Origin: Acanthacorydalis orientalis
Lineage: Eukaryota; Arthropoda; Insecta; Megaloptera; Corydalidae
DNA: 64,000 nt
Direction of reading: 5' to 3'
NCBI GenBank assembly: GCA_034766995.1
Contig: CM068313.1
Location: forward strand, 53,662,275 to 53,726,274
The position numbers and the translations under genes are program-made. The notes under the pieces are model-generated. The model was not told where the DNA came from. It worked only from the letters and a program-made list of their open reading frames with translations, and did not search any database. This document shows, one piece after another, positions 11,111-22,339 of this stretch (within the stretch, counting starts at the first letter, position 1; the number at the start of each line of letters is the position of its first letter).

Positions 11111-12373
11111 TTAGGGTGTAACATATGAAATTGCGGAATTTGTAGGCGAGAAGTAAAACGCAATATTTTTAACAAAACAAAATATATATAATCAAAATAA
11201 GCCCCATCAGCTTCAATGATTATTTTCCAACGAGAAATTAGATGGTTTATCCCATTTTTATAAAAGTCGACATTTTTAGAGATTATAAAGTTTTCGAATC
11301 CTTGAATCATTTCTGTTTGGTTTCGGAACTTTTCATTTCTTAAATAATATTCCAAGTGGCAAAAAAGATGACGGTGAAAGATCTGGTGAGTAGGGGGATG
11401 CGATACAATTTTATAATTGAATGAATTTAATTTGGAAATTGCAGTTCGAGATGTGTGTGGTCGAGTATTTTCTTGCAATAGTATTGGCCCATATCTATTG
11501 ATTGGCATTGGCTGTTTTGAATTTTTCATTCATATTGTCGATTTCGCGACATTATGGATCAGCCGTAATTTCTTCGCCTGGTTTTAAAAAAGAATAATGG
11601 ATTATTCCTTTATTTGTCCACCACACAGTAACCGTAAGTTTCTTTTGGTATAATGACAGCTTGGGTGCGTGCCCTGGAGCTGCATTTGCATTTAACCATT
11701 GTCCAGATCTTTTTCTGTTACCATACAGAATCCATTTTTTATCACAAGTAATGATTCGATTTAGAAATGGCGTTTTATCATTTGGAATCATCAATGAAGA
11801 ATAAACATCAAGCGTCTCAATTTCTGGAAATCTGTCAATTCGTGTGGTACCCACATCCAGCTTTTTCACCTTTCCTATTGCAGCGAGATGACGAGAAACA
11901 GTCATAACACTAACACTGAAATCACATGCGAGAGCTCGCACTGTTGTATGTGGATTAGCTTCCAACATGGCTCTCAAATGTTCTTTGTTCACAATCGTTT
12001 TGTGCCTTCCTCGAGGCTCATTGTCGAGATTCATATTACCAGAATGAATTTTTTTGAACCATACTTGAATTATTATCTGGCTATCCGATCCTTCTCCGAA
12101 AGTTCTATTGATATTTCTACCTGCTACTGCTATATTGTGTCTCGACTTGAACTCATATAAGAAAAGGAGACGCAAATCTTTTGCGGACACTATCCTGTTA
12201 AAGGGTATAAAAAAATAAAAATAACAATAACTCCGTATTTAAAAATAATTGAAGAGTACAGTACATTAGTAAATTCTAAATAGCTGAACTTGTAAAATAT
12301 TGTATAGAACCTTTCTCAATCGCCGTCGACCTCAAACTGACTGAATTCGGCAACTTGGTATGTTACAACCTAA
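11111..12373 (-). mobile_element. mariner family C, full length (copy 1)
   Basis: Terminal inverted repeats TTAGGGTGTAACATATGAAA (left) and the inverse of TTAGGTTGTAACATACCAAG (right) bound 1263 bp. TA dinucleotides flank both ends. The length is typical of mariner (about 1.3 kb). A second copy is at 55678-56959. Confidence 0.92.
11200..12190 (-). pseudogene. mariner family C transposase, frameshifted
   Basis: The enzyme would bind the terminal repeats and move the element by cut and paste. The frame opens with MSAKDLRLLFLYEFKS at 12190 and stays open for 212 codons. It covers the double helix-turn-helix domain (GEGSDSQIIIQVWFKKIH near residue 33) and the first catalytic aspartate (TCDKKWILY, near residue 150). 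A frameshift near 11550 moves the reading to a second frame with NRYGPILLQENTRPHTS. There the second catalytic Asp (normally HDN) reads Glu. The third-D region, normally SPDxSPTDYH, is also damaged (HQIFHRHLFCH). The usual terminal YFD is followed by a sense codon, so the frame runs on past the element end. The family resembles Hsmar1/cecropia. Inactive. Confidence 0.9.
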
Positions 12374-12429
12374 TATCAATCTTATCAAAGGAGGAGGTGT
12401 AACTTCTTATCAACATTTTAAATATCAAA

Positions 12430-12845
12430 ACCGTTTAATTTTCTTAACGCGAATAAGTTTTGGTATGTTAGAAATGGCTTACTCGTATGATATCTAAAAC
12501 TATGCTTCATAAAAATAAAGTCGAGCTCTTTTTAAGGCATTTTCCTTCAGTTCTCTCAGGATTTTTGTTCATAACGCTCGAATTTCTTCTCGTATATTCT
12601 TCTTTATTTGCTGTATGGTTTTTGGCTTATTAAAGTATACATTTTCTTTTAAGTAGCAACAAAGAAAAAAATCAGGATGGTTCAAAACAGTCGAAAGTAC
12701 AGGCTAATTAAAATCGATGTTTCTTCTAATCATGTATTTGCTAAAAATGTCCCGTAAAAGTTTCATAACGGGTCTTGCTGTGTGTACTGTAATACTATCT
12801 TGTTGGAATCGCATCTGAGGACTCAACAGTATTATCTCCAGCTGA
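12430..12845 (-). mobile_element. DUF4817-type IS630/Tc1-like transposase fragment
   Basis: The minus strand encodes LRMRFQQDSITVHTARPVMK, the catalytic-core motif of a Tc1/mariner-like family whose proteins carry a DUF4817-type N-terminus. This is followed at about 50 residues by HPDFFLCCYLKENVYFNKPK and then ILRELKENALKRAR, the C-terminus. One stop interrupts the frame. The N-terminal part is absent. Similar C-terminal sequence is at 41584-41810. Confidence 0.65.
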
Positions 12846-13327
12846 CCTCAATTTCCTATCATCACACGGTATTGAGAACCATTTATGGTTACTTCAGTAC
12901 CGTCTTAATTTTTGATGAAATAATATATACTAATTACCTCTTGCCTTGTTTTTTATATATTGAAACAAAAACAAGACATGCATTAATGCATGTTTAATTT
13001 AAGAAAACTAATATTATAATATACCAAACATCAAATTATTTTTTTATTTTATTATCTGAAAATAAATAAACAACATATTCACATATATTAAAAGCACGAA
13101 ACTAGTGATGAAATCTATTTTTGATGTATAACAAATTTAATAAAATTTTCGATTGTACGATATGAAAGAAATTTAGCATGTGGCACGCTATTCGTGTCCG
13201 AGAAAGATAGTATTTCTTCAAGAGAAGAAACGACATTAATATTTAATAAACGTACAGCCATTTCAAAGATAATAAAATGTCTGTTTAATAGATGCGTTCG
13301 GTTTTGAGACATATCACTCAAATATAC
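12846..13327. other. AT-rich intergenic sequence
   Basis: No supported gene. Short frames here have no recognisable motif. Confidence 0.5.
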
Positions 13328-13348
13328 TCTCTTTCACTCTCTCTCTCC

Positions 13349-13414
<66 letters not shown>

Positions 13415-13470
13415 TCGGGCGCTAATGACCTCAGCTGTTAAAGTGCCATAAAACCTCAATAACCAAAGAA

Positions 13471-13510
<40 letters not shown>
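13328..13510. repeat. (CT)n(TA)n, 60-bp unit, (AT)n
   Basis: A CT run passes into TA repeats (to about 13415). A unique unit of about 60 bp containing TTCGGGCGCTAATGACCTCA follows, then a second AT run (13472-13510). The unique unit recurs inverted at 24924-24975. Confidence 0.9.
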
Positions 13511-13512
<2 letters not shown>

Positions 13513-13539
13513 TAAAGTACCTTTTTATACGGTAGATAC

Positions 13540-14250
13540 GTTCTACAGAAAACCACATATAAAAAAGTACAGAACTTAACACTCACTGTACACACACAGT
13601 CACTGTACTCCATTTTTGTAAACTCTTTTAAAACCTCGATCGTAATCGTTTGACCTATCAGAACGAATTCCCTATGAACGATTCCTTTTGAATCGAAGAA
13701 AACGGTGATCAATGTCTTAATTCGGCTTCTCTGTATAAGCACTCTCTTCGGTTTTATTTCTTCCGGGTTTTGTCATTCCACACTCTGCCATTTTATGAGT
13801 TGCTCATATTGAAAACACTATATTTTGTCACCTGATATAATGTTTTTCATGAAATCCGAATCAATATCAATCAATCTTAGCATGTGCTTTTGACCCTCTG
13901 TTAGCATTTGGGGTACGAAGTGTACACAAATATTCTGTTTTTTCCAAATCCTTACTCATAATTTAACATATAAAGCTTTGAGATATTGCAGTGAGTTCTT
14001 CGATGGATCTTGTAGACACACAGTGGACCGATTGAAAGATTTAAAGTATTGCTTGCACGTTTTCGGAGGTGAGACATGTTGTTGACGGCCGTGCTAAAGG
14101 GATTCTGTGTTATACCGGCACGAATTCGAGCATACCATCTAAAGAACGGTCGAACGATTCAAACAATCACTACCGTACACACTCTTCATCATTTCACACG
14201 TTCCAGCACCTGTTTTACCCAGCTTAAAACAAAATTAGTATGGACTTTTT
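13540..14250 (-). mobile_element. mariner remnant, N-terminal to mid-transposase
   Basis: On the minus strand, HFVPQMLTEGQKHMLRL is followed by ISGDKI (first catalytic region). Then SRIKTLITVFFDSKGIVHRE and IGQTI follow in a frame at 13575-13742. The second and third catalytic aspartates are absent because the sequence is cut at the (AT)n tract at 13510. The fragment is similar in kind to the better preserved element at 27452-28370. No terminal repeats were identified. Confidence 0.7.
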
Positions 14251-14445
14251 ATTTCAAAGATTTTTTTTATGAGCGTCAGTAAGGTACAGCCACATTGAAC
14301 GTCGAAACTAATGACGCAGACATGCTAGCGCTTTGAAATTTTACATGAACATAAATAAAATAGCAAGCTTTATAACGCAATATTTCAACAAGAGATGGCG
14401 CTTCAGGAAATATTTTTAAAAAGTCAGACGCACCAGTCTATAGAC

Positions 14446-14449
<4 letters not shown>

Positions 14450-14503
<54 letters not shown>

Positions 14504-14577
14504 AGTGTGTGTATGTATATATATACAGTATATATATATATATACACAGTGTATATATATATATATGTAGTATACTT
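14450..14577. repeat. (TA)n(TG)n(TA)n microsatellite
   Basis: TA, then TG, then degenerate TA repeats with CAGT interruptions. Confidence 0.95.
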
Positions 14578-14592
14578 ATATAACTATATTTA

Positions 14593-15349
14593 CACGTTGA
14601 CTGCCACGCAACTTTTATGTTTTTCCCTGAGAGACACAATAGAATTTTCATTATTGTAAGCATATAATGAAAAATTAAGTATTAAAAAATTAAGTATTTA
14701 AGTAATTTTAAATACTTAATTAAGTACTAATTAAGTATTTAAAGTTAAAATTAAGTAACATGATTAAATAAGAGTATGTCTTTACCAATACTGCATTTAT
14801 CCTGCTTGTGGTCAAGGATGATCACCATGACCCTACAGTGCACTCGGTTACTCTTTATGCACTTTTTTTTAGAAAACTACCATGCAAAAAACAAAAAAAA
14901 TATGTTTACAATGTTTACGCATTATATACACCTCGATAAATATTATAGAAACCGTAACAAACTACATTTCATTTCTTTTGACAAATATTACATCGGTCAG
15001 TAATTCGTTTCAAACAGAAAGAATTTATAAGAGATTTCCTATTATAATAACATTCTGTGGAAATTTTAAATGTATGTAGAAAGAAGCCCCATTTGTGTTT
15101 AAAATGTTTTAATATACTACATCTTAGTATTTAATTTTTGTTAAACATTATGTTCTAATAAAAATGTTAAATTGTTGAATAATGCACTTTTTATTTCACA
15201 ACATTGTCTGGTTCTTTACACGTTGATATTCATTGTATTTTAATCATTCTAACAAATTTGGTAACGCCAATCACGGATGACCACCAAGGAAATGGACCAA
15301 TTAAGAAGACAACCGTCGGTCACAAGTGATCACCGTGGCAGTAAACGTG
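14593..15349. mobile_element. Possible piggyBac-type MITE (TTAA target)
   Basis: Left end CACGTTGACTGCCACG and right end CGTGGCAGTAAACGTG are inverted repeats of each other. The right end is followed by TTAA; the left is preceded by TTTA, a one-base mismatch to TTAA. The interior of about 757 bp has no transposase. Known: TTAA target sites mark piggyBac superfamily elements. The related end CACTTTGACTGCCA occurs in the element at 57771-58064. Confidence 0.55.
14684..14758. repeat. Clustered TTAAGTATTT direct and inverted repeats
   Basis: AATTAAGTATT-type motifs recur in both orientations over 75 bp and could fold into a hairpin. The cluster lies inside the possible piggyBac MITE. Confidence 0.7.
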
Positions 15350-15353
15350 TTAA

Positions 15354-15856
15354 ACATTTTATGTTTTGACTAGTCACTAACCTTAAAACTTGTAATATAT
15401 TTCTGAAAAGATTTTTTTGTTATCCTACAAATCACACAAAGAAATTGAGATCAAAAATGTATAATAAGTAATTATTGATCGTTTTTTATTGTCACTTATG
15501 GTTAATTCCGTTATTCTTAGAGGTCTAAGTTGTAGAAAAATAATGTATTTATACCTTTACCATCGAAATTCGGATAAGAAACAATAAGATAATTAATATT
15601 CAATTATTTAGCATTTTTGATCAGAAAAATATATATTTTTATGGAGTAAATGAAAATTTTATTTATGAAAGTGAACTTGGCCGCAGTATCAGAACTATCT
15701 AAAGAATCTTGTGACTACTAACACAGATAACTGTTTGCTAGTAGCTTGTCTTCGTTATATCGTAGTGTAAACATGTATGCTAGTCAAAAAGTAACATATT
15801 TCCATCATTGGCTTGTAAGGTATTCAAATATTCTGTTTGTATGAAACATAGTCGGT
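15354..15856. other. AT-rich intergenic sequence
   Basis: No gene or clear repeat recognised. Confidence 0.5.
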
Positions 15857-16130
15857 AACGTTCGTTCTCCCCCTATCAAATAACAGAAATTAACGAATAA
15901 TACACACAAATAATACTCAAAATGTGAATCATAACTTTTTATTAGAAAATTTTTTCAATTAATTAGAATGAAAATCATTCGATCAGACGATTCATAGTAA
16001 CCAATATTAGCACAGACCACGTGATTGATAACCAATCAAAACACAGAGCACGTGACTGATAGCAACCAATCAGAGAACGAATAAAAGTCACGGGAACGGC
16101 ATCACTGTTTCATTTTGATAATACAGAAAG
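15857..16130 (+). promoter_or_regulatory. Promoter-like repeat: CCAAT boxes, E-boxes, TATA-like box (copy 1)
   Basis: Three CCAAT motifs (16001, 16032, 16066) and two CACGTG E-boxes (16018, 16049) precede GAATAAAAG (16079-16087) and then TCACGGGAACG. Parts recur at 10975-11050 (+), 22190-22320 (-) and 33690-33775 (+). Inference: the order of elements resembles a core promoter such as an LTR or another transposon's promoter. No initiation site is proven. Confidence 0.5.
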
Positions 16131-16380
16131 ATAGATATAATTTACATTTATTCTTTTTGTTAAAAAATATCTAATATATAAAAATGATTTTTTTTTCTCA
16201 CCTTTCAATTTTCATTGTTACACTATAAATAATTTTCTAAAATGAACCGACATCAGTCTTTCACAAAATCTATTTATATCTTTATTTGTCGACGTCTTAA
16301 TATACATCTTTGTGCCTCGCACGGCATGTGTACAATTACTTTATTTTATTTGATCGTATGTCGTCTTGAATAGAAGCGAT

Positions 16381-16383
<3 letters not shown>

Positions 16384-16439
<56 letters not shown>

Positions 16440-16464
16440 CTGTTTGTGTGTATGTGTATATCGT
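16384..16464. repeat. (TA)n(TG)n microsatellite
   Basis: TA run followed by degenerate TG repeats. Confidence 0.95.
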
Positions 16465-16688
16465 ATATTAAACATTAAAGTAACATTTATAAAAATGTTA
16501 TGTTGCAGAAGCTACTTGAAAAAATTCATTTGAAAATTCTTCAGTGAAAATACTCAATTTTATCACAATTATTTATTGTAAATTTAAAAGTATTCGAATT
16601 AATGCATAGGGGAAACTAATGTGATAGCAACGAGCAAAAATAAATATTCTCCATTTTGTATTTAAATTTAATTACTTAATTTTCACAA

Positions 16689-16690
<2 letters not shown>

Positions 16691-16725
<35 letters not shown>

Positions 16726-16727
16726 CA
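16691..16727. repeat. (CA)n(TA)n microsatellite
   Basis: Short CA run followed by a TA run. Confidence 0.95.
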
Positions 16728-16829
16728 CAAACAGATAGAAATGATAATACAATAATTTCGTAAATTATTAGGAAAACGTATTTAGTGCTAAATATTACGA
16801 AAATCAAAATAAAACAACGTTCAAAAGAC

Positions 16830-17170
16830 AATAAGTTTCGAAGAACTTCTTGCTCTTGTGTAGGAGTCGACTTGCTGCATAAAGTAATGCTGCATGTTTC
16901 ACAAAAAAACAGTAGATTAAGTTCCTTCTAAAAACATTGGCCATCACTTTTCTAGCCGACAAAACGGTTTTCGCCTTCTCCGGTGCACTTTCACCAGTCG
17001 TTGTCCACTACTATGCCTGGTGCTTCGATTCAAATGTGTAGTGGTGGATCCATGTTTCATCCACGGAGACGAATCGACCCAAAATGGCCTGCTCGTTTTT
17101 TTAAATTTTTGCAGCAACTGCTACAATGATCGCTTCAAACATCTACAGAACGTGTACAACGCGTCACTCA
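16830..17170 (-). mobile_element. mariner transposase fragment, middle region
   Basis: The minus strand reads LGRFVSVDETWIHHYTFESK, which carries the first catalytic aspartate (VDETW). Then come two stops, ESAPEKAKTVLSARKVMA and a decayed tail. The VDETWIHH motif fits irritans/mellifera-type mariners. N- and C-terminal parts and both ends are missing. Confidence 0.75.
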
Positions 17171-18220
17171 TGGCAGAAATTTCGCCTAAATTAGTTTGAA
17201 AAGTGTGGCTATAGCCGTGACGTTACCATGTAGTGACTCCAACACAAACACCTCTGGTGTGAATCCAAGCTAAAGGTAAAGAAGGACACACCAGAGAGAA
17301 AGCGTCACTGTCAAGACGCTAACTTCACTTTGCATAACAGGGCAGACATTACCAGTGGCATCGTTGACATTGGCTGTTGTATCTTGCATCATCCAATATT
17401 CATTGAATAAAGTTTGAAGTATTTTTAATATTATTCGTGTGTTTTGTTACCACTTGATAGGCTAAAACCAGATGAATAGTAGCGCCATCTCATAGAAATT
17501 TATCAAACTAATCAAACGACTCTCGTATATTCTCTTACTCTTTCACTCTTTGCCTTGTTCGCTAAAAGTTTGGATGTCTTCATCAAGATTTCATTGATAG
17601 GACTTACTTCATGCAGGGAAACCAACACGCAGGTAAACTGAATGTAGGACTCGAAATCCATTGAGAGTCAAATATTATCCAGGGATCTTCTTTGATATTC
17701 GATGAGTAGTAAGACGTAGACCGTAAAGCTGAAGGATACGACCTCTTACCGGTCCTAGTACCGTGCCCTTCAAACTGGGGCGTTAGTGACGAAAAAATTC
17801 TGAGATTTTAGCCACTTGTACTTACAATATGTATCCTGTGGATCGTACTATCATAATGCTAGTACCAGAGCATTGCTGCTGTTGCTCGCTTTCCTGTACA
17901 GTACCGGGCTTATTGAGTGACAAATTCTTTGACATTAAGAAAAAAGAAGTTCCGGTACAGAGTACCATTCGTCAGAAAAAAATATGTGTCGTTAATAAAG
18001 TGCAACACCTTGTTTTAAAACACTTGCGTCCGTTTCATAGGAATAGTCAAGATTTCTCGTTAACAAACCTTATCTATATTTCCTGTAACTAAGACTTTTG
18101 AGACTATTTTTCGCACACAGTAGTATGCGATTGTCAAGAGACAGTTGTCCTACGTGTTAATTCGGTGGGTAATTCCAACGCACTGATATGTGCACTAAGT
18201 GGTTACGATTTTGTCGACCT
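17171..18220. other. Unassigned, less AT-rich sequence
   Basis: Composition is closer to balanced than the surroundings, and it leads directly into the Jockey RT fragment. It may therefore be upstream LINE sequence. The 87-codon frame at 17829-18092 has no motif I recognise. Confidence 0.4.
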
Positions 18221-18224
18221 GTAT

Positions 18225-18735
18225 TATCACTACAAATGTTACTAATGAGATTTCGTCCGAAAAGGGTGTCAATTAAGCATTATTTTCAGACGATACAGTC
18301 ATGTTCGTCAATAATCTCTCACTTGAATTCATAAATCGGCGCCTTCAAACGTCCCTCGATGCCATTTCCGATCATTTCCACAAGTGGCGGTTAAAAATCA
18401 TTTAGGGGAAGACCGAAGGCATCGTCTTCTCACGAAAAAAGGAGAGTACACAACTGATCGAACTTAAAATCAACAGTGTAAAAGTTGCCTGGAAGAATCC
18501 TGTCAAATACTTTGGTGTATATTTCGACCGTAAATTGAACTTCAACGCCAACACGCAGATCTCACACCGGAAAGCGCACGGAGCCATGTACAGTCTATAC
18601 AGCCTGCTGTCCAACGAGAGTGGCCTAGATAAATATAGTAAGTTAACGCTGTACAAGATGGCCATAATACCTATCATCTCATACGTATCGGCTCTGATAT
18701 AGACATTCCTCGAACTGACCGACAACTCTTGACCT
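18225..18735 (+). pseudogene. Jockey-type LINE reverse transcriptase fragment
   Basis: The plus strand reads EKGVN, a stop, then ALFSDDTVMFVNN. This is the RT catalytic box, normally YADD, here SDD. It continues with HFHKWRLKII, a stop, GKTEGIVFSR, VAWKNPVKYFGVYFDRKLNF, RKAHGAMYSLYSLLSNESGL and LYKMAIIPIISYVSAL. This order is typical of the end of Jockey-clade reverse transcriptase, the enzyme that copies LINE RNA into DNA at the target site. At least three in-frame stops make it dead. The 5' part with fingers and endonuclease was not recognised. Downstream sequence to about 19620 may be its 3' untranslated region. Confidence 0.85.
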
Positions 18736-19830
18736 AGTATTTCTTTCCTTTTCCTTTTCCTCCGATGCTTTCTTTTTTCCTATCTTTTTTTTACTCTTTT
18801 GGGAGGTAAGATTTTTCTGAAAAAATCTGTGTTGTTTGCAATTTTTCCCAGATCATGACTGCACGCGATGTTTAACATCCTGGTTGCTATTTGACAACAT
18901 AAGTCACATCCGAGAACAAATATTGGTTATCGGGTCTTTAAGACTTCCGGAACTGTAGCTATATCTGTCTACGCTATTCCTTATCTCACGATAAGGAACA
19001 GCGAAAATTGGTCACAAAAAAAAAACAAAGTTACTTGTTGTCGACTTCGAGGCTGACCGTTGATAACAAAATCCCCATTACGGCAAACAAAGGGGCGCGT
19101 TCTATGCACCTCAATCTCTCCAATTCAGTGGTTTCCCGCATTCGATTAACTAAAAGCTAAACATATCACCAAACAGGTTGAATTTTAATGAAGCATGAGT
19201 CATATTCCACTATTTCTGGCACTGTGTATGCGAAAACACTTCACCCCACTGAATAGCAGAACAGTGGTGTCCATTCGTAACAGTATGCGGTTGATCTTAC
19301 AACTTGTCTACTAAAATCAAGCCTACGATACTCGTTTATATTGCCAATATATTTCTCTGGTTAGGAAATGTAAATGTTACCAGGCGGTACTACCAATAGG
19401 TCGGACCTCGAACGTCTCTCACTCCTCTGTTCGCTCTTTTCGCACTCATTCTCTACCCGCGCCTTACATTTGCCTCAAAGTGGACAATCATCACAGGGGA
19501 CACCGAGCACTTTCGAGAATTTTTAAAACTCACGCTCAGAAGTACCGATCTCCTACTAGCTCCACCACATAAATCGTTTATAGATATGTTGCCACGACCG
19601 CGAGACGAGTGTCTTAGGCCTGTCTAAAATTATTTAATAGCCAAACTTTCTAACACTTATATCTATCAATAAACCTATCAGCTAAGCAAACACCCTAACA
19701 ATTGTAAAATGTTATATCTATTCTCTAAAAGAAAACTTTAATTTGCGAATTGAAAAATAAAATTTCAACAATGAGTCTTTAAAAACACTACCTTTACAAT
19801 TTGTCCCTTTTTGTTATAAATCATAAATTT
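18736..19830. other. Unassigned sequence, possible LINE 3' region
   Basis: Relatively GC-balanced sequence following the Jockey fragment, with pyrimidine-rich stretches at 18735-18800. No coding motif was recognised. Confidence 0.4.
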
Positions 19831-20029
19831 TCACAGCATGTAAATCCGTTTTAATATATATCCACATAAGATAAAAATATATAGAAATAAACAATGTAAA
19901 AATAAGATCAAATATTTATTATTATGGATTAAACTCTCTCCTGACACATACATTTGAACGACTATTGAATAATCGTGAACTACGTTTAAAATGATAAAAA
20001 AGAACAGTACTTTCTTCCTTTCGTTTTCT

Positions 20030-20055
20030 TTATATATATATATATATACATATAT

Positions 20056-20107
<52 letters not shown>
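20030..20107. repeat. (TA)n microsatellite with TACA interruptions
   Basis: TA dinucleotide run. Confidence 0.95.
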
Positions 20108-20108
<1 letters not shown>

Positions 20109-20249
20109 TAAAATACTACTATAAAATATTTTATTAACATAATTCCATTTCTGACCTATTTCATACAATCGAATATGTTCTAAAATTTCACTTGAATAGT
20201 TGCGTGCTCGGTTCTTTTTGTATGTACATAGCGTGATGTATCATTGATC

Positions 20250-20400
20250 TATTCTGCTGTTTTTAAGAGCATTCGATATCGTCCATATTTCAATTGAGTC
20301 GAAAGCTTTTCCGCAATCAATAAAACCTAGACACACGAATGGATAATGGACATTGTTTTCAATGTATCCGTAGTCGGTCGTATTCGTAAACGGTCGTTAG
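20250..20400 (-). pseudogene. LINE reverse transcriptase fragment (GKAFDS motif)
   Basis: On the minus strand, HYPFVCLGFIDCGKAFDSIE then WTISNALKNSRID matches the conserved RT block usually written FIDYEKAFDSV in non-LTR retrotransposons. The fragment is short, about 50 codons, and its clade is not resolvable. It sits just left of the family A mariner at 20623. Confidence 0.7.
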
Positions 20401-20622
20401 AACCAATTCTATCCAAATCTTCATGTATTTTCACGCTAATTAAACGTCATTTATCTTCGGCCAATATTTTATTTCCATAGATTAATTTATATAATTGTTG
20501 ACAAGCTAAAAAATCAAAGTAAGTTCTTAAAAGGCGAAATTTATCAACATGCAAAAGATATTTTTTTAGCTACTTTACAAACACTGTTATCGTATATATA
20601 AATATATAAAGATGTATATGTA

Positions 20623-21923
20623 TCAGGTTGGTAGAAAAATAATTGCAGTTTATGAATTCATATACATTTTTCGCAGCTAATAATTAAATTTATTAATCGA
20701 AATAAGCACCGTCAGAATCGATACATTTTTGTAAATAAAATAATAACAAGTTTATTTATTACAAAATAATTACAAGTTTATTTATTTCGATGGTGTAAAA
20801 TTCCGGAGTTGAGAGAATCTCGAAATGCACTTTGAGAAGCAATTAGGTTGCTGAAAACCTTACCCTGTAAAAAGTTGTCAAAGTGTTTAAACAAATGATA
20901 ATCTGTTGGCGAGATATCTGGTGAGTATGATGGATAAGGCAATGTTTCATAGCCCAATTCATTCAACATTTGGAGTGTCAATCGTGTGACGTGTGGTCGT
21001 GCATTACTGAGCAGCAGGATTTGACCATTTCGTTTTATCAGTGCCGGAACCAGATGTCGCAGTTCTTGGTACGTTTTGTCAAATTCTTGACAATAACTCT
21101 CAACTGTAATGGTTTCGCCACGAATCAAAAAAATTGTAGTCGATAATACCGTGCGCAGACCACCAAACAGTCATCATAATTTTCTTTTGGTGTAATTTCG
21201 GTTGCGAAAAATGCTTTTAGGTTTCATTTTTGTCCAACCATTGTGTAGCCCGCGTTCTGTTGGCGAAAGGGATCTACTTTTTGTCCCACGTTACAATACA
21301 ATAGAGTCATGGATCGTTTTTATTGTTTAAAAGAAGGATAGAACAAACTTTATAACGGCGATTTTTTTTTGGTTTTCATTCAGTTCGTACGGAACCAATT
21401 TATCAAGCCTTCTTTGATTTTTCTAACTATCATAAGTGGTCCAGGACTGTTGGATGACTAACTTTTGTGTAAGCTCTCGAAACTGTTGTAAGTGGTTCTG
21501 ATTCAACTAACGCCTTCATTTGGTCGTTTTGAACTAAAGGAGGACGCCCGCTATCTTCTTCATTTTCAAGGCTCTCGTCCCCAGTATGAAATTTTTGGAA
21601 CCACCATTGCACTATACGTTTATTAACAGCACCCTCACCAAAAGTATCGTTTCTTTTGCAAGCAGTTTCTGATGCATTACCACCTGTTTTGAAATTACAC
21701 AAGAAATGCTCTTATTTGTTTCTTTTACATTTTTAATTCAATAGCCTAATTTGAATCAAAATTAATAATAAAACCAAATTGGATGTTATCAAAATACAGA
21801 ACGAAAAGTCTACTTTAAAATGATATTTACATGAATGAAATAAAATTACAATTTTTCACTGAAAAAAATTAAGGTTAGGTTTCAGAAAGCAACAACCGCA
21901 ATTATTTTCCTACCACAACCTAA
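20623..21923 (-). mobile_element. mariner family A, full length, Hsmar1-like
   Basis: Terminal repeats TCAGGTTGGTAGAAAAATAA (left) and CCGCAATTATTTTCCTACCA plus CAACCTAA (right) bound 1301 bp, with TA on both sides. This is the most complete member of family A here. It is the reference for the deleted copies at 9691, 33792, 46055, 48176, 52197, 53829, 58118, 58326 and 58852. Confidence 0.93.
20700..21702 (-). pseudogene. mariner family A transposase pseudogene
   Basis: The N-terminal frame (21430-21702) has the first helix-turn-helix region: NDTFGEGAVNKRIVQWWFQK, DESLENEEDSGRP and ALVESEPLTTV. The middle is frame-broken. The C-terminal frame (20778-21128) has SYCQEFDKTYQELRHLVPAL and ILLLSNARPHVTR, where the second catalytic Asp (HDNARPH) reads Ser. 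Then comes SPDISPTDYHLFKHF with the third Asp at the D34D spacing. Known: these motifs belong to the cecropia/Hsmar1 group, whose human relative forms the catalytic half of SETMAR. No SET domain is present, so this is the transposon itself. Inactive because of frameshifts and the lost aspartate. Confidence 0.9.
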
Positions 21924-22189
21924 TAGTAAGAAAAGTTTGTGATATATATCAGTGTATATAATGACGAGTCACTTAACTTGTATTTAAAAATAATTTTTTT
22001 ATTCAATGATCATTTCAGTTAAATTTATTTTAATAGTATTTACTATGATTGTACATTTAAATATGAGAATGAATTGATTTTGTGAACGAAAAACAATTTT
22101 TATATTTAAATGATGTTGTTTGTTGACACAAATTTATAATTTGTATTAAATGTTAAATAACAGATATAAACACATCTTTTTATATTATA

Positions 22190-22320
22190 AAAATGAAATA
22201 GAGCTATCGTTCCCGTGACTTTTATTCTCCTCTTTAATTGGTTGATTTCGGTCACGTGGTTTCTAGTCTGATTAGTTGATATCAGTTCATGATCAGTGTT
22301 CTGTTTCAAAGTGTACAACA
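22190..22320 (-). repeat. Copy 2 of promoter-like repeat (inverted)
   Basis: Read on the minus strand it contains CCACGTGACC, AACCAATT and GAGAATAAAAGTCACGGGAA. This matches copy 1 (15998-16095) in order and spacing. Confidence 0.6.
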
Positions 22321-22339
22321 TAAGAAGGTGTACGATTTC

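Noticed and set aside
14390..14402. GAGATGGCGCT shared with the inverse of 17488-17500 as transposon ends
   Set aside because: Only 11 bp are shared, 3.1 kb apart, with unrelated contents and no target duplication.
20700..21702. A SETMAR-like host gene
   Set aside because: Only the transposase part of SETMAR is matched; no SET domain or exon structure is present and terminal repeats bound the sequence, so it is a transposon.
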